Assembly (NCBI RefSeq): GCF_900128985.1
Contig: NZ_FQUC01000010.1
Location: 106,383-170,382, forward strand
Origin: Indolivaga macrotermitis
GTDB lineage: Bacteria; Bacteroidota; Bacteroidia; Bacteroidales; Dysgonomonadaceae
Reading direction: 5' to 3'
Length of the DNA: 64,000 nucleotides
Within the stretch, counting starts at the first letter, position 1. Each line of letters opens with the position of its first letter. The position numbers and the translations under genes were made by a program. Below the pieces are notes generated by a model. The model was not told where the DNA came from. It worked only from the letters and a program-made list of their open reading frames with translations, and did not search any database. Shown here in pieces: positions 20,037 to 30,185 of the stretch.

Positions 20037-21470
20037 TCAGAGCGCTTTTATTGTAACCGATGTTTGTAATTCGGGTACAATAGTTATTGATTTTTTGCTG
20101 CTTCCATCTTTTATTTCCACCTGAATTGATTTCGAAGGTTTTTCGGAAACAAATTTTTGGAAGGCGTAAAGATAGCTAAAACATGGCATATAAAGGCTCT
20201 CTTTTTTGAAAAGGTTTGCCGCATCGGCATATTTATTGACACTCCAAAGCATGCAATCGGGGAATCCGTTAGCATCGATGAAACGTGTTTTTGGGTTTCT
20301 AAACTTCATAGACTCAATGATAAAACGTCTGTAGCCGTTGTCGATTTCGTCTTTTGTATATTTGAAGTTAACGCCATTGATGCTCTCGATAACAGCACCT
20401 GCGCGTATTCCGGCATTGTAGGCCGGGGAGTTTTCGTCGACGGTAGTAATCGTTTTCAGGTCTTTGTTGTCGAAGTTCATTCCGGTATAATTGAAGCTCT
20501 TGAAGCTGACAATGTATTTAGCTGTGGTTTTTGCTACACTGTAAGGGTATTGCATCAACATTAATGGAGCGTGCAGGCGGGCATATTCTGTAAGAGCATA
20601 ATCTTCTGTCAGATATTCAGTCGTTTTACAATCCCATATCTGGGTCATCTTTTCTGTGCTGATGAATTTTCTGTCGAAGAACCTTATTCCCAGTTCTAGT
20701 ATATACTCACCTTTAGCTTCGGCATTTGGGTCTTCAGCCGAAAGAATAGGAACCTGTACCATTTGACGTATCTCACTATCGTATCTCCATGTTTTTTGAT
20801 TTTTACTTCTGCTTGAAGCATTGTATTTCACATTGGGTTGATAACTGTAGTATGATTGTACAATGATATCGGGGTCTTTAGTATCTCTCACTAAACCTCT
20901 TTCGATAAGCGCCTGTTCTATTTGCTGGTTGATGTAGTGATCGGCATCGGGTACTGATGTGCCTTCGTTGATAAAGTCAAATGTGTGGTAATCAGAAAAA
21001 TCAACGTTCGTATTCGGATCTACTCTAGCCGGAAGTGTAAATGACCGGTCGTTTGTAGTTTCTATACTGTAGAAAGAGTATGCAGATGCGAGGTCGAATT
21101 CGCTTAATGAATTAACAGTTCTGACTTCTGTTTCCAATGGGAACTCTTTGAAGTATGTATTAATATTTCTGACAGTCAGGGTCATGTTTCGCTCTGTTCC
21201 TCCTGTCAACCAACTGGCGATCGTTACATTGTTTCTCAGATATGTTGCCATACCGTTTATCTCCATAATGATATCACCTCTTTTCAGTCCTGCTTTGTCG
21301 GCAGATGAAAATGGTTGAACATGAGTGATGACCGGTTCGCCGTATCCCCAGTTCGGATTATTACTCACTTCAAACAAAATTCCTGCATCACGGTATTTTC
21401 GGTTTGGTTGAGCATATATCCCCGAAATGGTAATAGCAATAAAAAGTAAAATAAGACTGAATTTTTTCAT
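20037..21470 (-). CDS. Secreted PDZ-DUF4136-PDZ protein
   Basis: 477 residues with a signal peptide (1-20, ending IYAQ). A PDZ domain comes first (about 28-100; PVITHVQPFSSADKAGLKRGDIIMEING), then a DUF4136-like central domain (about 155-320; FSDYHTFDFINEG ... DADHYINQQIEQALIERGLV ... DPDIIVQSYYSYQP), then a second PDZ (about 330-395; ITTVDENSPAYNAGIRAGAVIESING). No protease domain is present, so this looks like a periplasmic or outer-membrane scaffold rather than an HtrA enzyme. It is divergent from ribE. Function unknown. Confidence 0.8.
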   Translation of the reverse strand: MKKFSLILLFIAITISGIYAQPNRKYRDAGILFEVSNNPNWGYGEPVITHVQPFSSADKAGLKRGDIIMEINGMATYLRNNVTIASWLTGGTERNMTLTVRNINTYFKEFPLETEVRTVNSLSEFDLASAYSFYSIETTNDRSFTLPARVDPNTNVDFSDYHTFDFINEGTSVPDADHYINQQIEQALIERGLVRDTKDPDIIVQSYYSYQPNVKYNASSRSKNQKTWRYDSEIRQMVQVPILSAEDPNAEAKGEYILELGIRFFDRKFISTEKMTQIWDCKTTEYLTEDYALTEYARLHAPLMLMQYPYSVAKTTAKYIVSFKSFNYTGMNFDNKDLKTITTVDENSPAYNAGIRAGAVIESINGVNFKYTKDEIDNGYRRFIIESMKFRNPKTRFIDANGFPDCMLWSVNKYADAANLFKKESLYMPCFSYLYAFQKFVSEKPSKSIQVEIKDGSSKKSITIVPELQTSVTIKAL

Positions 21471-21628
21471 CTATTTATTGGTTTACGTTTTAATTTACGT
21501 TCGTTAGTTGTTTTTAATTAATAGAATGTGAATATACGTTTTAACACACAAAGATACACTATTAGTCTAATAATCAAATACTAATTTTGATATTATTTTT
21601 TTAATGCTATTCTATGGTTTTTATTTTA

Positions 21629-21636
21629 TATCTTTG
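21629..21636 (+). promoter_or_regulatory. ribE promoter -7 box
   Basis: Perfect TATCTTTG box 46 bp before the ribE ATG, inside an A/T-rich divergent intergenic region. The transcript leader would be only about 40 nt, so there is no room for an FMN riboswitch. Confidence 0.55.
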
Positions 21637-21682
21637 CACCTCTTAGGCTAAATTAGGTTGAATAAACATAAAATATAAGCAT

Positions 21683-22285
21683 ATGTTTTCAGGAATTGTT
21701 GAAGATGCGGCCTTGGTAAAAGGTATACGTAAGGAAAACGAAAATGTGCATTTAACACTTACTTGTTCTTTTGTCAAGGAATTGAAAATAGACCAGAGTA
21801 TTGCGCACAACGGAGTTTGCCTTACTGTTGTTGATTTGACAGAAGATACCTACACAGTTACCGCTATCAAGGAAACTTTGGATCGTTCTAATCTTGGGCT
21901 TTTGGCAGTAGGAGATAAGGTAAATGTAGAGCGCAGTATGCTGATGAATGGCCGTCTGGATGGGCATATCGTTCAAGGGCATGTTGATCAGACTGCACGT
22001 TGCACGGCAATAGACGAGGCCGATGGCAGTTGGTACTTTACCTTTGAATATGAGTATGATAAGGAGATGGCAAAAAAAGGATATATCACTGTAGACAAAG
22101 GTTCTGTTACAGTTAATGGTGTGAGTCTTACTGTATGTAACCCTACGGATAACACCTTTCAGGTAGCTATTATTCCTTTTACATACGAACATACGAATTT
22201 CCACCAGTTTAAGGTGGGTTCGGTAATTAATTTGGAATTCGATATTATCGGAAAATATATCAGTCGTATTGCTGCTATTAAATAA
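21683..22285 (+). CDS. ribE: Riboflavin synthase, alpha subunit
   Basis: 200 residues, the usual length. The duplicated lumazine-binding halves are clear: MFSGIVEDAALVKGI with AHNGVCLTVVDL in the first, and MNGRLDGHIVQGHVDQTA with TVNGVSLTVCNP in the second. The enzyme dismutates two 6,7-dimethyl-8-ribityllumazine molecules to riboflavin plus the pyrimidinedione. It stands alone here, with its own -7 box and a strong terminator at 22341; the other rib genes are elsewhere. Confidence 0.97.
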   Translation: MFSGIVEDAALVKGIRKENENVHLTLTCSFVKELKIDQSIAHNGVCLTVVDLTEDTYTVTAIKETLDRSNLGLLAVGDKVNVERSMLMNGRLDGHIVQGHVDQTARCTAIDEADGSWYFTFEYEYDKEMAKKGYITVDKGSVTVNGVSLTVCNPTDNTFQVAIIPFTYEHTNFHQFKVGSVINLEFDIIGKYISRIAAIK

Positions 22286-22340
22286 TGGCTAAAATAGATT
22301 GATTTTTACGGTTTGCCTTTATAAAATTTGAAAAATGAAG

Positions 22341-22359
22341 CCGGGGATAATTTCCCCGG
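22341..22359 (+). terminator. Terminator after ribE
   Basis: CCGGGGA / TCCCCGG stem (22341-22347 and 22353-22359) with a 5-nt loop, followed by a tract with eleven T and one G. It is 55 bp after the ribE stop. Confidence 0.85.
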
Positions 22360-22473
22360 TTTTGTTTTTTTATATCGGGACAATATCAGGCATGGGAGAA
22401 TTTATAGTTTTTGATTAAAGGAGAATTTTCTATAATTTCAGAGAAAAGATAAACCTGTAATATTAAATAAGAT

Positions 22474-23349
22474 ATGAAAAATAAAACATCTACACTTCGT
22501 CTTATATATCCTCAGTGGCAGGGTGGTATTGTAGCTCATTGGATGTCCGACCTTCCGGCGGACGATGCTTCACAGGGTTATTATCTGGGCGCCCGGTTAT
22601 TGAACTTTCTGGCTCCGGCGAGTACACAAAAAATAGAAGAAGTACCGGTTTCGCTTGATATAAATGACAGGGCCGTTGAAAACGGAATCAGCGCATATCG
22701 TGTAATTGTGGAGCAGACAGAGGCTGCACTTGAAATTATCAGTCGTAATAATCCGGATAAAATAATAACTCTAGGAGGAGATTGTGCTGTTAGTGTAGCT
22801 CCCTTTTCTTTTTTGGTGGCAAAATACCGGGATGATGTTGCTATTATCTGGATAGATGCTCATCCGGATGTAACTCTCCCTTATGATGATTATAAGGGAT
22901 ACCATGCAATGGCGTTGACTGCTTGTTTAGGTATAGGCGACGAGAAAATTATAGAAATGCTTCCCGGTAAAGTCGATCCTTCAAAAGCTCTGATAGTGGG
23001 GATTCGTTCCTGGGATGAAGGTATGAAGGAACGACAGCATGAATTGGGTATACAAGGTTTATCTCCAACGGAAGTTGCCGGTGATAGCTCAGCCGTGATA
23101 AAATGGCTGAAAGGAACAGGCGTGTCTAAAGTTGTAATCCATTTCGATATGGATGTACTGGATCCGGCGGAGATAATAGCTGCTGTAGGAACAGATCCAG
23201 ACGGAATGAAAATCGATGCGGTAATACGCCTGATTAATGATATATCTTCTGAATATGAGGTTGTTGGTTTGACAGTAGCAGAGCCGATGCCCCGGGTTGC
23301 AATCAAGCTCAAAAATATCTTAAACCGATTGCCTCTGCTGAAAGATTAA
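22474..23349 (+). CDS. Arginase/agmatinase-family enzyme with altered metal ligand
   Basis: 291 residues with the ureohydrolase alpha/beta fold. The metal motifs are GGDC (101-104, in TLGGDCAVSVAP), DAHPD (128-132) and FDMDVLDP (D225, D227 and D230), plus the late glutamate E270. In typical arginases and agmatinases the first motif is GGDH, where His binds one Mn; here it is Cys104. The other five ligands are kept. This could mean a different metal or a different reaction within the family (guanidino hydrolase, formimidoglutamase). It is monocistronic with a terminator at 23379. Confidence 0.8.
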   Translation: MKNKTSTLRLIYPQWQGGIVAHWMSDLPADDASQGYYLGARLLNFLAPASTQKIEEVPVSLDINDRAVENGISAYRVIVEQTEAALEIISRNNPDKIITLGGDCAVSVAPFSFLVAKYRDDVAIIWIDAHPDVTLPYDDYKGYHAMALTACLGIGDEKIIEMLPGKVDPSKALIVGIRSWDEGMKERQHELGIQGLSPTEVAGDSSAVIKWLKGTGVSKVVIHFDMDVLDPAEIIAAVGTDPDGMKIDAVIRLINDISSEYEVVGLTVAEPMPRVAIKLKNILNRLPLLKD

Positions 23350-23378
23350 TCTTTTAGAAATTGTATACTTATTCTTAA

Positions 23379-23406
23379 AGGGCCTGCATGAGATATTGCA
23401 GGCCTT
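23379..23406 (+). terminator. Terminator after the arginase-family gene
   Basis: 10-bp stem around GGCCTGCA / TGCAGGCC (23379-23388 and 23397-23406, one G-T pair) with an 8-nt loop, followed by TTTT. It is 30 bp after the stop. Confidence 0.8.
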
Positions 23407-23581
23407 TTTTGTCTTGAAAAACTCAATGGAATATAATTATCCCGAAATACATAATCATATCTAGGTATTATCCGGGGGTATTTTACCTAATAATAATGAT
23501 TGCCTATCTATCCTTTTTTCTTGAATTTTGCAGGTCTAAAACAATGTTATAAATATTCTTTATCACTAATAACTAAAAATT

Positions 23582-25990
23582 GTGAAAGATTTTTGTCAAA
23601 AAGTCAGTGTGGGGCTTATTCTTTTATTGTGCTTTCCTTATATGTATTCCCAGTCGGCTAAAGTGCAGATATCAGGGAAGATAACTACTCCTAATAAAGA
23701 AATAGTGGATTTTGCTACAGTTCATCTCAAAGGTACTAACTATGCCATTTCTACAAATCAGCAAGGTATGTATACTATTGAGGCTCCTGCCGGTAACTAT
23801 ACCATAGTTGTGTCTTCGGTAGGATATACAAAGACCGAAAAACAAATAAAGCTTGTATCCGGAAAAAATATAGTGCTAGATATACAGATATCGTCAAACG
23901 GTACTGATTTAAATGAGGTTGTGGTTCAGTCAAATGCGGTAAACCGGTTAAGGGAATCTGCTTACAACGCAATCGCCATTGATACTAAAGCATTGCATAA
24001 CACGACATTGGATTTGGCCGGAGCATTGGCTAAGGCTCCCGGTATGAAAATCCGTGAGTCGGGAGGTGTTGGTTCTGATATGCGTCTTATGATGGATGGT
24101 TTTACAGGAAAGCATATAAAGGTCTTTATTGATGGAATACCTCAGGAAGGTGTAGGCGGTTCATTAGGACTGAATAAAATTCCAATAAACTATGCTGAGC
24201 GTATCGAAGTGTATCGGGGTGTAGTTCCGGTTGGTTTCGGTACCGACGCTTTGGCGGGTATTATAAATGTTGTTACCAATAGGAATAAGCAAAGCTGGTT
24301 TTTAGATGCATCCTATTCGTATGGTTCTTTCAATACACATAAATCATACGTGAATTTCGGTCAGACTCTTAAAAACGGATTTACTTACGAAATCAATGCT
24401 TTTCAAAACTATTCAGATAATAGCTACAAGGTAGATGTTGCAGTAGAAGAGTTTTTAGGACCAAGTTATACAGATGGATCGAAATTTAGCGATAAAAATA
24501 TACAACATGTGAAACGGTTTCATGATAACTACCATAACGAAGCTGTTATAGGTAAAGTTGGTGTTGTGGATAAGAAGTGGGCTGACAGGTTGATGCTTGG
24601 ATTTACATATTCGCATTCTTATAATGAGATACAGAATGGTGTACTTCAAAAAATTGTATTTGGAGGGAAGTTTACCAAAGGACATTCCATTATGCCGTCG
24701 TTGGAATACCGTAAGCGTGATCTGTTGACAAAAGGGCTTGATGTAACATTGACAGCTAATTATAATAAGAATATAGTTAATAATGTCGATACATCCAGCT
24801 ATAAATATAACTGGAAAGGGGAAAAGCAAAAAATGTCTGCTCCCGGTGAAGTCCAGTATCAGGACTCTGAATCTGAGAATAATAACTGGAACGGTACATT
24901 TACAACTAACTACCGTTTAGGTATACACCGTTTTACATTCAGTCATGTGACTAACAATTTCCGCCGCAAGAACACAGGTACGGCTGGTTCCAGTGGTACA
25001 CCATTGTCATATGCAATAGATAAAGAAACGAACAAAAATATCAGTGGTCTTTCTTATCTCCTTATGCCTTCGGAAGTATGGAATGTTTCGGTATTCGGAA
25101 AATATTATAATCAACATGTTGCAGGACCAGTATCGACTTCTACCAGTAATGATAATTATGTAAGGAATACAAGCAATGTTAGTTCCTTTGGATACGGAGC
25201 CGCCGGAACTTATTTCTTTTTGAGATCTATACAGGCTAAACTTTCGTACGAGAAAGCATACCGTTTACCAACTAATGAAGAAATGTTTGGTGATGAAGAT
25301 CTTGAACATGGAGAGTTTACATTGAAACCCGAGAATAGTGACAATTTCAATTTCAGTTTAAGCTATAGTCACCGATTTGGTAAGCATAGTGTATATGGCG
25401 AAGGTGGTCTGATCTACCGTAATGCAAAAGATTATATCCAACGCAGTGTACAAGAAAATACCATTGCGGCAAAGAGCTATGCAACCTATCAGAATCATGG
25501 AAAAGTTGAGACCAAAGGGTATAACCTTTCTCTTTCTTATGGTTATTCTGATTGGGTTAATGTAACTGGAACTTACACGCAAATTGATACGCGGGATAAT
25601 GTGAAGACGTTAGAAGCAGGGTCGGATCAGGTAAGTACCTCTTATGGCGTGCGCATGCCTAATGTTCCGTACCGATTTGCCAATTCGGATGTAACCCTGT
25701 TCTGGCATAATCTGGGAAAGAAGGGTAATGTATTGACTTTTACATACGATAATATGTATGTGCATGAATTTCCCCTTTATTTTGAGAATCAGGGAAGCCG
25801 GGATAAAAGAGTCGTACCTACTCAGTTTTCGCATAATCTGAGTGTCGCTTATAGTCTTGAGAACGGACGTTATAACTTGTCGTTCGAATGCCGGGACTTT
25901 ACAAATGAAAAATTATATGACAACTTTAGCCTTCAAAAAGCAGGACGTGCTTTTTACGGGAAGTTCAGGATATATCTTGGAGGAAAATAA
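23582..25990 (+). CDS. TonB-dependent outer-membrane receptor (siderophore type)
   Basis: 802 residues starting at GTG, which gives a good signal peptide (ending MYSQS). An N-terminal carboxypeptidase-like domain (about 28-105) is followed by the plug (about 120-225; APGMKIRESGGVGSDMRLMMDGF, VFIDGIPQEG, RIEVYRGVVPVGFGTDALAGIINVVTN) and a 22-strand-type barrel ending in an aromatic-rich last strand. The length, and the lack of an SusD partner, fit FecA/CirA-like receptors rather than SusC. It opens a four-gene iron locus: DUF4374 lipoprotein, IroE-like esterase, PepSY membrane protein. Substrate, probably a ferric siderophore, is inferred. Confidence 0.93.
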   Translation: MKDFCQKVSVGLILLLCFPYMYSQSAKVQISGKITTPNKEIVDFATVHLKGTNYAISTNQQGMYTIEAPAGNYTIVVSSVGYTKTEKQIKLVSGKNIVLDIQISSNGTDLNEVVVQSNAVNRLRESAYNAIAIDTKALHNTTLDLAGALAKAPGMKIRESGGVGSDMRLMMDGFTGKHIKVFIDGIPQEGVGGSLGLNKIPINYAERIEVYRGVVPVGFGTDALAGIINVVTNRNKQSWFLDASYSYGSFNTHKSYVNFGQTLKNGFTYEINAFQNYSDNSYKVDVAVEEFLGPSYTDGSKFSDKNIQHVKRFHDNYHNEAVIGKVGVVDKKWADRLMLGFTYSHSYNEIQNGVLQKIVFGGKFTKGHSIMPSLEYRKRDLLTKGLDVTLTANYNKNIVNNVDTSSYKYNWKGEKQKMSAPGEVQYQDSESENNNWNGTFTTNYRLGIHRFTFSHVTNNFRRKNTGTAGSSGTPLSYAIDKETNKNISGLSYLLMPSEVWNVSVFGKYYNQHVAGPVSTSTSNDNYVRNTSNVSSFGYGAAGTYFFLRSIQAKLSYEKAYRLPTNEEMFGDEDLEHGEFTLKPENSDNFNFSLSYSHRFGKHSVYGEGGLIYRNAKDYIQRSVQENTIAAKSYATYQNHGKVETKGYNLSLSYGYSDWVNVTGTYTQIDTRDNVKTLEAGSDQVSTSYGVRMPNVPYRFANSDVTLFWHNLGKKGNVLTFTYDNMYVHEFPLYFENQGSRDKRVVPTQFSHNLSVAYSLENGRYNLSFECRDFTNEKLYDNFSLQKAGRAFYGKFRIYLGGK

Positions 25991-26059
25991 TAGAACACAA
26001 GCAGAATTAATAATTCTATTTAATAACGTAATCAAATACAAAATAAATTAAAGTAAATC

Positions 26060-27454
26060 ATGAGGAAAAAATTAGTATGGGCACTTTCTGTTGCATTGTT
26101 TGCCAGCGCGTCATTTGTATCTTGTAGTGATGACAACAATAGTGATCCCACTGAACCAGTTACTCCGGCTGAAACGGATACAACCGCTTATGTGATTTCA
26201 GCAGCATCGGCTGATGGTGCTAACTATTTGTTAGAATCTACATCTTTGGATGCCGGTACTGTTTCTTATATAAACAATGGATTGGAAACAGAGGCCGGAA
26301 CATATTGGGTTTATTACAAGGATAAATATTTGTACCGGTTGGTTTATAATCAAGGCGATGCAGGTGTTACTACATCATATCAGCTTAATAGAAGCGGACA
26401 AGTAGAGAAACGTGAATATGAATATCAGATCAAGCGTTTCACTTCTTATGGTATCTACGGCGATTATATTATAACATCCTCAGCCGGAGACCTTGGAGAA
26501 GAGTATAAGGACGAAAATGGATACTTGGCACAAGGATTATTATTCTCTTACCTGAATACAAGTGCGGAGACTTATACAACAAAATCGATTGAAGCTGAAA
26601 ACTATGTAGGTACTGGAGAGTATGTTACACTAGCTGGAATTTTGGAAGCTAATAATAAAATCTACTCGGCTGTAATTCCGATGGGGTTAAGCCAATATGG
26701 AGTTAAGGCTAATAACGGAGCATATGTTAAGTATCCTGAACTGGTTAAAACAGAATCCGGTGGTACTAACAGTAGTGCTTATGTAGAGGGTGAATTGCAA
26801 TGGACACAATATCCAAACGAAGCTTGGGTGGCTATATATAATGACCAGAATTTTACGAACCCGACATTAATAAAAACTGATAAGATCAGTTATGCTTGTG
26901 GACGTAACAAGTCTCAGTATTATCAAACTATATGGGCTGATGATAATGGCGACATATATGTATTCTCTCCAAGTTTTGCCAAAACAATGACAGCAAATGT
27001 TCAGAAAACAACATTGCCTGCAGGTGTAGTACGCATCAAATCAGGTGCACAAGATTTCGACTCTGACTATTATTTTAATATAGAAGAAGCTGCAGGAGGT
27101 AACTCCTTCCTTCGTTGTTGGTATATAGGAGGAAATTACTTCCTTATGTTGATGTATGACCGTCCTCTAACACAAACAGGTTATACTGCAAATACGATGG
27201 CTATCTATGATGCTGCAAACAAAAAGCTAACTAATGTAACCGGATTACCGGGTGCAGATGTTCTTAGTTCATTCGGAAGTACTCCATACTTCGAAGATGG
27301 AAAAGCATACGTGGCTGTAGCAGCTACAAATGCTGCCAATCCTTCTGTTTATGTGATTGATGCAGCAACTGCCAAGGCTACTAAAGGTATTACAGTAGAA
27401 GCCGCTTCTATCAGCGCAATGGGTAAATTGACAAGTGCAAGTACTAGTAATTAA
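26060..27454 (+). CDS. DUF4374 lipoprotein of the iron-uptake locus
   Basis: 464 residues with a lipoprotein signal peptide (cysteine in [11 protein letters not shown], about residue 22) and an acidic/Pro/Thr tether. The rest is a repeated beta structure typical of DUF4374 proteins ([38 protein letters not shown]), probably a beta-propeller. DUF4374 proteins regularly follow TonB receptors in Bacteroidetes siderophore loci and are likely surface-exposed helpers. It is 69 bp after the receptor; a hairpin at 27478 follows it, so the downstream genes may be expressed less. Confidence 0.85.
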   Translation: MRKKLVWALSVALFASASFVSCSDDNNSDPTEPVTPAETDTTAYVISAASADGANYLLESTSLDAGTVSYINNGLETEAGTYWVYYKDKYLYRLVYNQGDAGVTTSYQLNRSGQVEKREYEYQIKRFTSYGIYGDYIITSSAGDLGEEYKDENGYLAQGLLFSYLNTSAETYTTKSIEAENYVGTGEYVTLAGILEANNKIYSAVIPMGLSQYGVKANNGAYVKYPELVKTESGGTNSSAYVEGELQWTQYPNEAWVAIYNDQNFTNPTLIKTDKISYACGRNKSQYYQTIWADDNGDIYVFSPSFAKTMTANVQKTTLPAGVVRIKSGAQDFDSDYYFNIEEAAGGNSFLRCWYIGGNYFLMLMYDRPLTQTGYTANTMAIYDAANKKLTNVTGLPGADVLSSFGSTPYFEDGKAYVAVAATNAANPSVYVIDAATAKATKGITVEAASISAMGKLTSASTSN

Positions 27455-27477
27455 TCAGTTCTTATAAAGTGCAATGT

Positions 27478-27512
27478 AAAACTGGCGGTATATTTTTTGT
27501 ATCGTCAGTTTT
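27478..27512 (+). terminator. Intra-operon hairpin after the DUF4374 gene
   Basis: 13-bp stem with two G-T pairs (27478-27490 and 27500-27512), 9-nt loop, followed by a weak T-rich stretch. It probably acts as a partial terminator or RNA stabiliser between the surface genes and the esterase/PepSY genes. Confidence 0.5.
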
Positions 27513-27538
27513 ATCTTAATTGAAGAATCCATCATTCC

Positions 27539-28405
27539 ATGAGAATATATTATTGGGCATTTTTTTTATTATTCTCTATTTCAGCCTATTCTTTTGCCCA
27601 GGAAGATATTTGTATAGGTAAAAAGTATAAGGTGTTTTCCAACCTTCTGCAAGAGAAAAGAGAATATCAGGTATACCTCCCAAATTCCTATAACAAGAAT
27701 AGTTCTGATAAGAAATATCCGGTCATTTATCTGACTGATGGAGAATCGTTTTTTCATAGTCTGACCGCTGTACATAAGTCATTCTTTACAGAACGTGCCT
27801 CTTTGATGCCGGAGTGTATTGTTGTAGGTATAATTAATACAGACAGGACACGTGACCTGACACCTACAAAGTCAGCCTATCGTCGCGATGGAACGCGTGA
27901 AGAAGGAGATAAAGAGTTAGGAGGAGGGGCCGGTACATTTGCCCGTTTTCTTATTGAAGAGCTTCGCCCGCTTATAGACTTAGGCTATAAAACTAGTGGG
28001 GAAAATATTCTCTTCGGACATTCATACGGAGGCTTATTCGTTCTGAGTGTATTTTTTCAATACACAGATAAATTCGATACTTATATTGCTATTGATCCTG
28101 CTTTATGGTGGGATAATGCAAAATTAGCAAAGGATGCAGAGTATATTCTGCAAACAAAACAATTTTCAAATAAAACATTATATGTCGGAATTGCCGGAGG
28201 AAAACGTCCGGACAATAGATATATACATTTTAGTGTTGCCAATGTTTTTTTAGAGGAAACACTTCCTAAAGGAAAAGAAAAAGGACTTTTATATTATTCA
28301 AAAGTATTTCCGGATGAAAATCATGGAACTATTCCTATCCCGGGTATGATAGATGCCTTCAGGCAAATATATGTAACCCCTAATCTTAGAAATAAATTTA
28401 AATAA
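27539..28405 (+). CDS. IroE/Fes-like siderophore esterase, exported
   Basis: 288 residues with a signal peptide (1-20, ending SFAQ) and an alpha/beta hydrolase fold of the putative-esterase (Fes/IroE, esterase D) family. The nucleophile elbow is GHSYGG (S162), an acidic residue lies in AIDPALWWDN, and the catalytic histidine is in DENHGTIP. Relatives open ester backbones of enterobactin-type siderophores to release iron. Its place in the TonB/DUF4374/PepSY locus supports that role; it would act in the periplasm. A general xenosiderophore esterase is an alternative. Confidence 0.85.
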   Translation: MRIYYWAFFLLFSISAYSFAQEDICIGKKYKVFSNLLQEKREYQVYLPNSYNKNSSDKKYPVIYLTDGESFFHSLTAVHKSFFTERASLMPECIVVGIINTDRTRDLTPTKSAYRRDGTREEGDKELGGGAGTFARFLIEELRPLIDLGYKTSGENILFGHSYGGLFVLSVFFQYTDKFDTYIAIDPALWWDNAKLAKDAEYILQTKQFSNKTLYVGIAGGKRPDNRYIHFSVANVFLEETLPKGKEKGLLYYSKVFPDENHGTIPIPGMIDAFRQIYVTPNLRNKFK

Positions 28406-28421
28406 CAATTATATATCCAAA

Positions 28422-30098
28422 TTGATGAAAAAGATATTTCACAAATTACACTTGTGGCTTTCAATACCTTTCGGGTTGATAATATCCGTTATCTGTTTAT
28501 CGGGAGCTGCTTTAGTGTTTGAAGATGAGATAATGGAGTTTTGCTATCCCGAGCGTTATTTTGTGGAGCAGGTGAAAGAAAAGCCATTACCTATAAATGA
28601 GCTTCTGGAAAAAGTGGCGGCAACATTACCCGATAGCGTCTCGGTTGCGAGTGTAAGCATACCGTCAGATCCAAGTAAGGCTTATCAGGTGGGTTTGTCT
28701 AAGCCTCGTAGAGCATCTGTTTATGTAGATCAATATACGGGAGAAGTAAAGCCACGTTTCCAACGGACTGCATTTTTCAGTGTGATGTTTCGAACACACA
28801 GATGGTTATTGGATTCGATGAAGCCCGATGGAGGAATTTTCTGGGGCAAAATGATTGTGGGTACAAGTACTCTGATCTTTGTGTTTATTCTGATAACGGG
28901 TATTGTTATTTGGGTGCCTAAAACGATAAAAGGATTGAAAAACCGATTGAAAGTATCAGTGACGAGAGGGCATAAACGATTTTGGTACGACCTCCATCTT
29001 GCCGGAGGAATTTATGCTGCGATCATATTATTAGCATTGGCTCTTACCGGCCTCACATGGTCTTTCTCTTGGTACAGAACAGGTTTTTATAAAGTCTTTG
29101 GTGTAGAAGTGCAACAAGGAGGAGGTCATGGTGGCGGAGGCCAGCAACAAAGCCCATTGGCAGATGAAAACAGTGATCGCAGACCGGGAAGAGATGAAAA
29201 GAAAGATTCGATCAGAATAGATTCAATAATGCCAGAGAGGCAGGATCGCGACCGCAAGCATGATCGTAATATCGCGATGAATACAGATAATAAGTCTGTA
29301 GAAAAGCCCGACTCCTTAAAGAATGAAAGGAAGAGGGACGGAGGTAGAAATGGTCAAGGTCAAAGAAACCGAGAGGAAAGGAGAGGAGAGAGACCTGATT
29401 CTCTAAGGCATGAGAGAAGAGGAGAGAATCCTGAAAGACGAGGCCGTTTTGCTGAAAATGATACTATTTCGGGTGGTATGCCCGACTCATTACGACAAGA
29501 AAGACATAACAGAGGTCGTGGTAGAGACCATGATTTGGCAACGAATGAGGAAAAACCTATGCCGAAGCCTGACTCCGAAAGACAAGAGAGAAGAGGAAAT
29601 AGAGGTGATCGGAATAATGCAACTGTAGTTGTAAATGATTCGAGAGAAGAGCGTCCGGATTCGTTAAGACATGAAGGACAAAGCGAAAGAGGAGAAAGAG
29701 GCGAACGAGGAGGTAACAGACAGTCTGCTCCTGTTGATTTTGTTGTATGGCAACAGGTATACGACCAATTATCAGTTCAGAATCCGACAAATAAGCAGAT
29801 TAGCGTATCGAAGAATTCTGCTAATATATCCTTTGATACATGGGGGAACCAAAGAGGTTCAGACCGGTATATATTTGATCCGAAAACAGGAGAAATTACA
29901 GATACTAAATTGTACAAAGATCAGGATAACTCGGGTAAAATACGGGGATGGATATATTCGGTACATGTCGGAAGCTGGGGTGGTATGCTGACCCGTATCC
30001 TGACGTTCGTTGCGGCATTTCTTGGTGGTACACTTCCATTGACCGGGTATTATATCTGGATTAGAAAATCTTTTAAGAAGAAAAAGAAAAAAGCTTAA
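28422..30098 (+). CDS. PepSY-associated transmembrane protein with tandem-repeat insert
   Basis: 558 residues. The PepSY_TM architecture is visible: TM1 (about 11-33), a periplasmic PepSY-like region with the HRWLLD motif (126-131), TM2 (about 145-166), TM3 (about 192-213) and TM4 near the C-terminus (about 523-545), followed by a polylysine tail. Such proteins are linked to ferric reduction or siderophore handling at the inner membrane. Between TM3 and the second periplasmic part lies an inserted Arg/Glu/Gly-rich segment (about 231-436) with five PDS(L/E)(K/R)x-E repeats at P296, P325, P354, P383 and P412, exactly 29 residues apart. It is the last gene of the iron locus, 16 bp after the esterase. 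Confidence 0.88.
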   Translation: MMKKIFHKLHLWLSIPFGLIISVICLSGAALVFEDEIMEFCYPERYFVEQVKEKPLPINELLEKVAATLPDSVSVASVSIPSDPSKAYQVGLSKPRRASVYVDQYTGEVKPRFQRTAFFSVMFRTHRWLLDSMKPDGGIFWGKMIVGTSTLIFVFILITGIVIWVPKTIKGLKNRLKVSVTRGHKRFWYDLHLAGGIYAAIILLALALTGLTWSFSWYRTGFYKVFGVEVQQGGGHGGGGQQQSPLADENSDRRPGRDEKKDSIRIDSIMPERQDRDRKHDRNIAMNTDNKSVEKPDSLKNERKRDGGRNGQGQRNREERRGERPDSLRHERRGENPERRGRFAENDTISGGMPDSLRQERHNRGRGRDHDLATNEEKPMPKPDSERQERRGNRGDRNNATVVVNDSREERPDSLRHEGQSERGERGERGGNRQSAPVDFVVWQQVYDQLSVQNPTNKQISVSKNSANISFDTWGNQRGSDRYIFDPKTGEITDTKLYKDQDNSGKIRGWIYSVHVGSWGGMLTRILTFVAAFLGGTLPLTGYYIWIRKSFKKKKKKA

Positions 30099-30185
30099 TT
30101 ATAAAGATGGCATTACAAGATATTATCAATTAATACCAATTCTTTATTTGCCAGTAGCTCTTTAAATTCGAAGTAGGCTATAACA

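Noticed and set aside
21637..21682. FMN riboswitch before ribE
   Set aside because: The predicted leader is only about 40 nt and has none of the conserved RFN-element stems.
23500..23581. Fur box before the TonB receptor (AATAATAATGATTGCC-like stretch near 23490-23505)
   Set aside because: Only a partial match to the GATAATGATAATCATTATC consensus in a very A/T-rich region; not convincing by eye.
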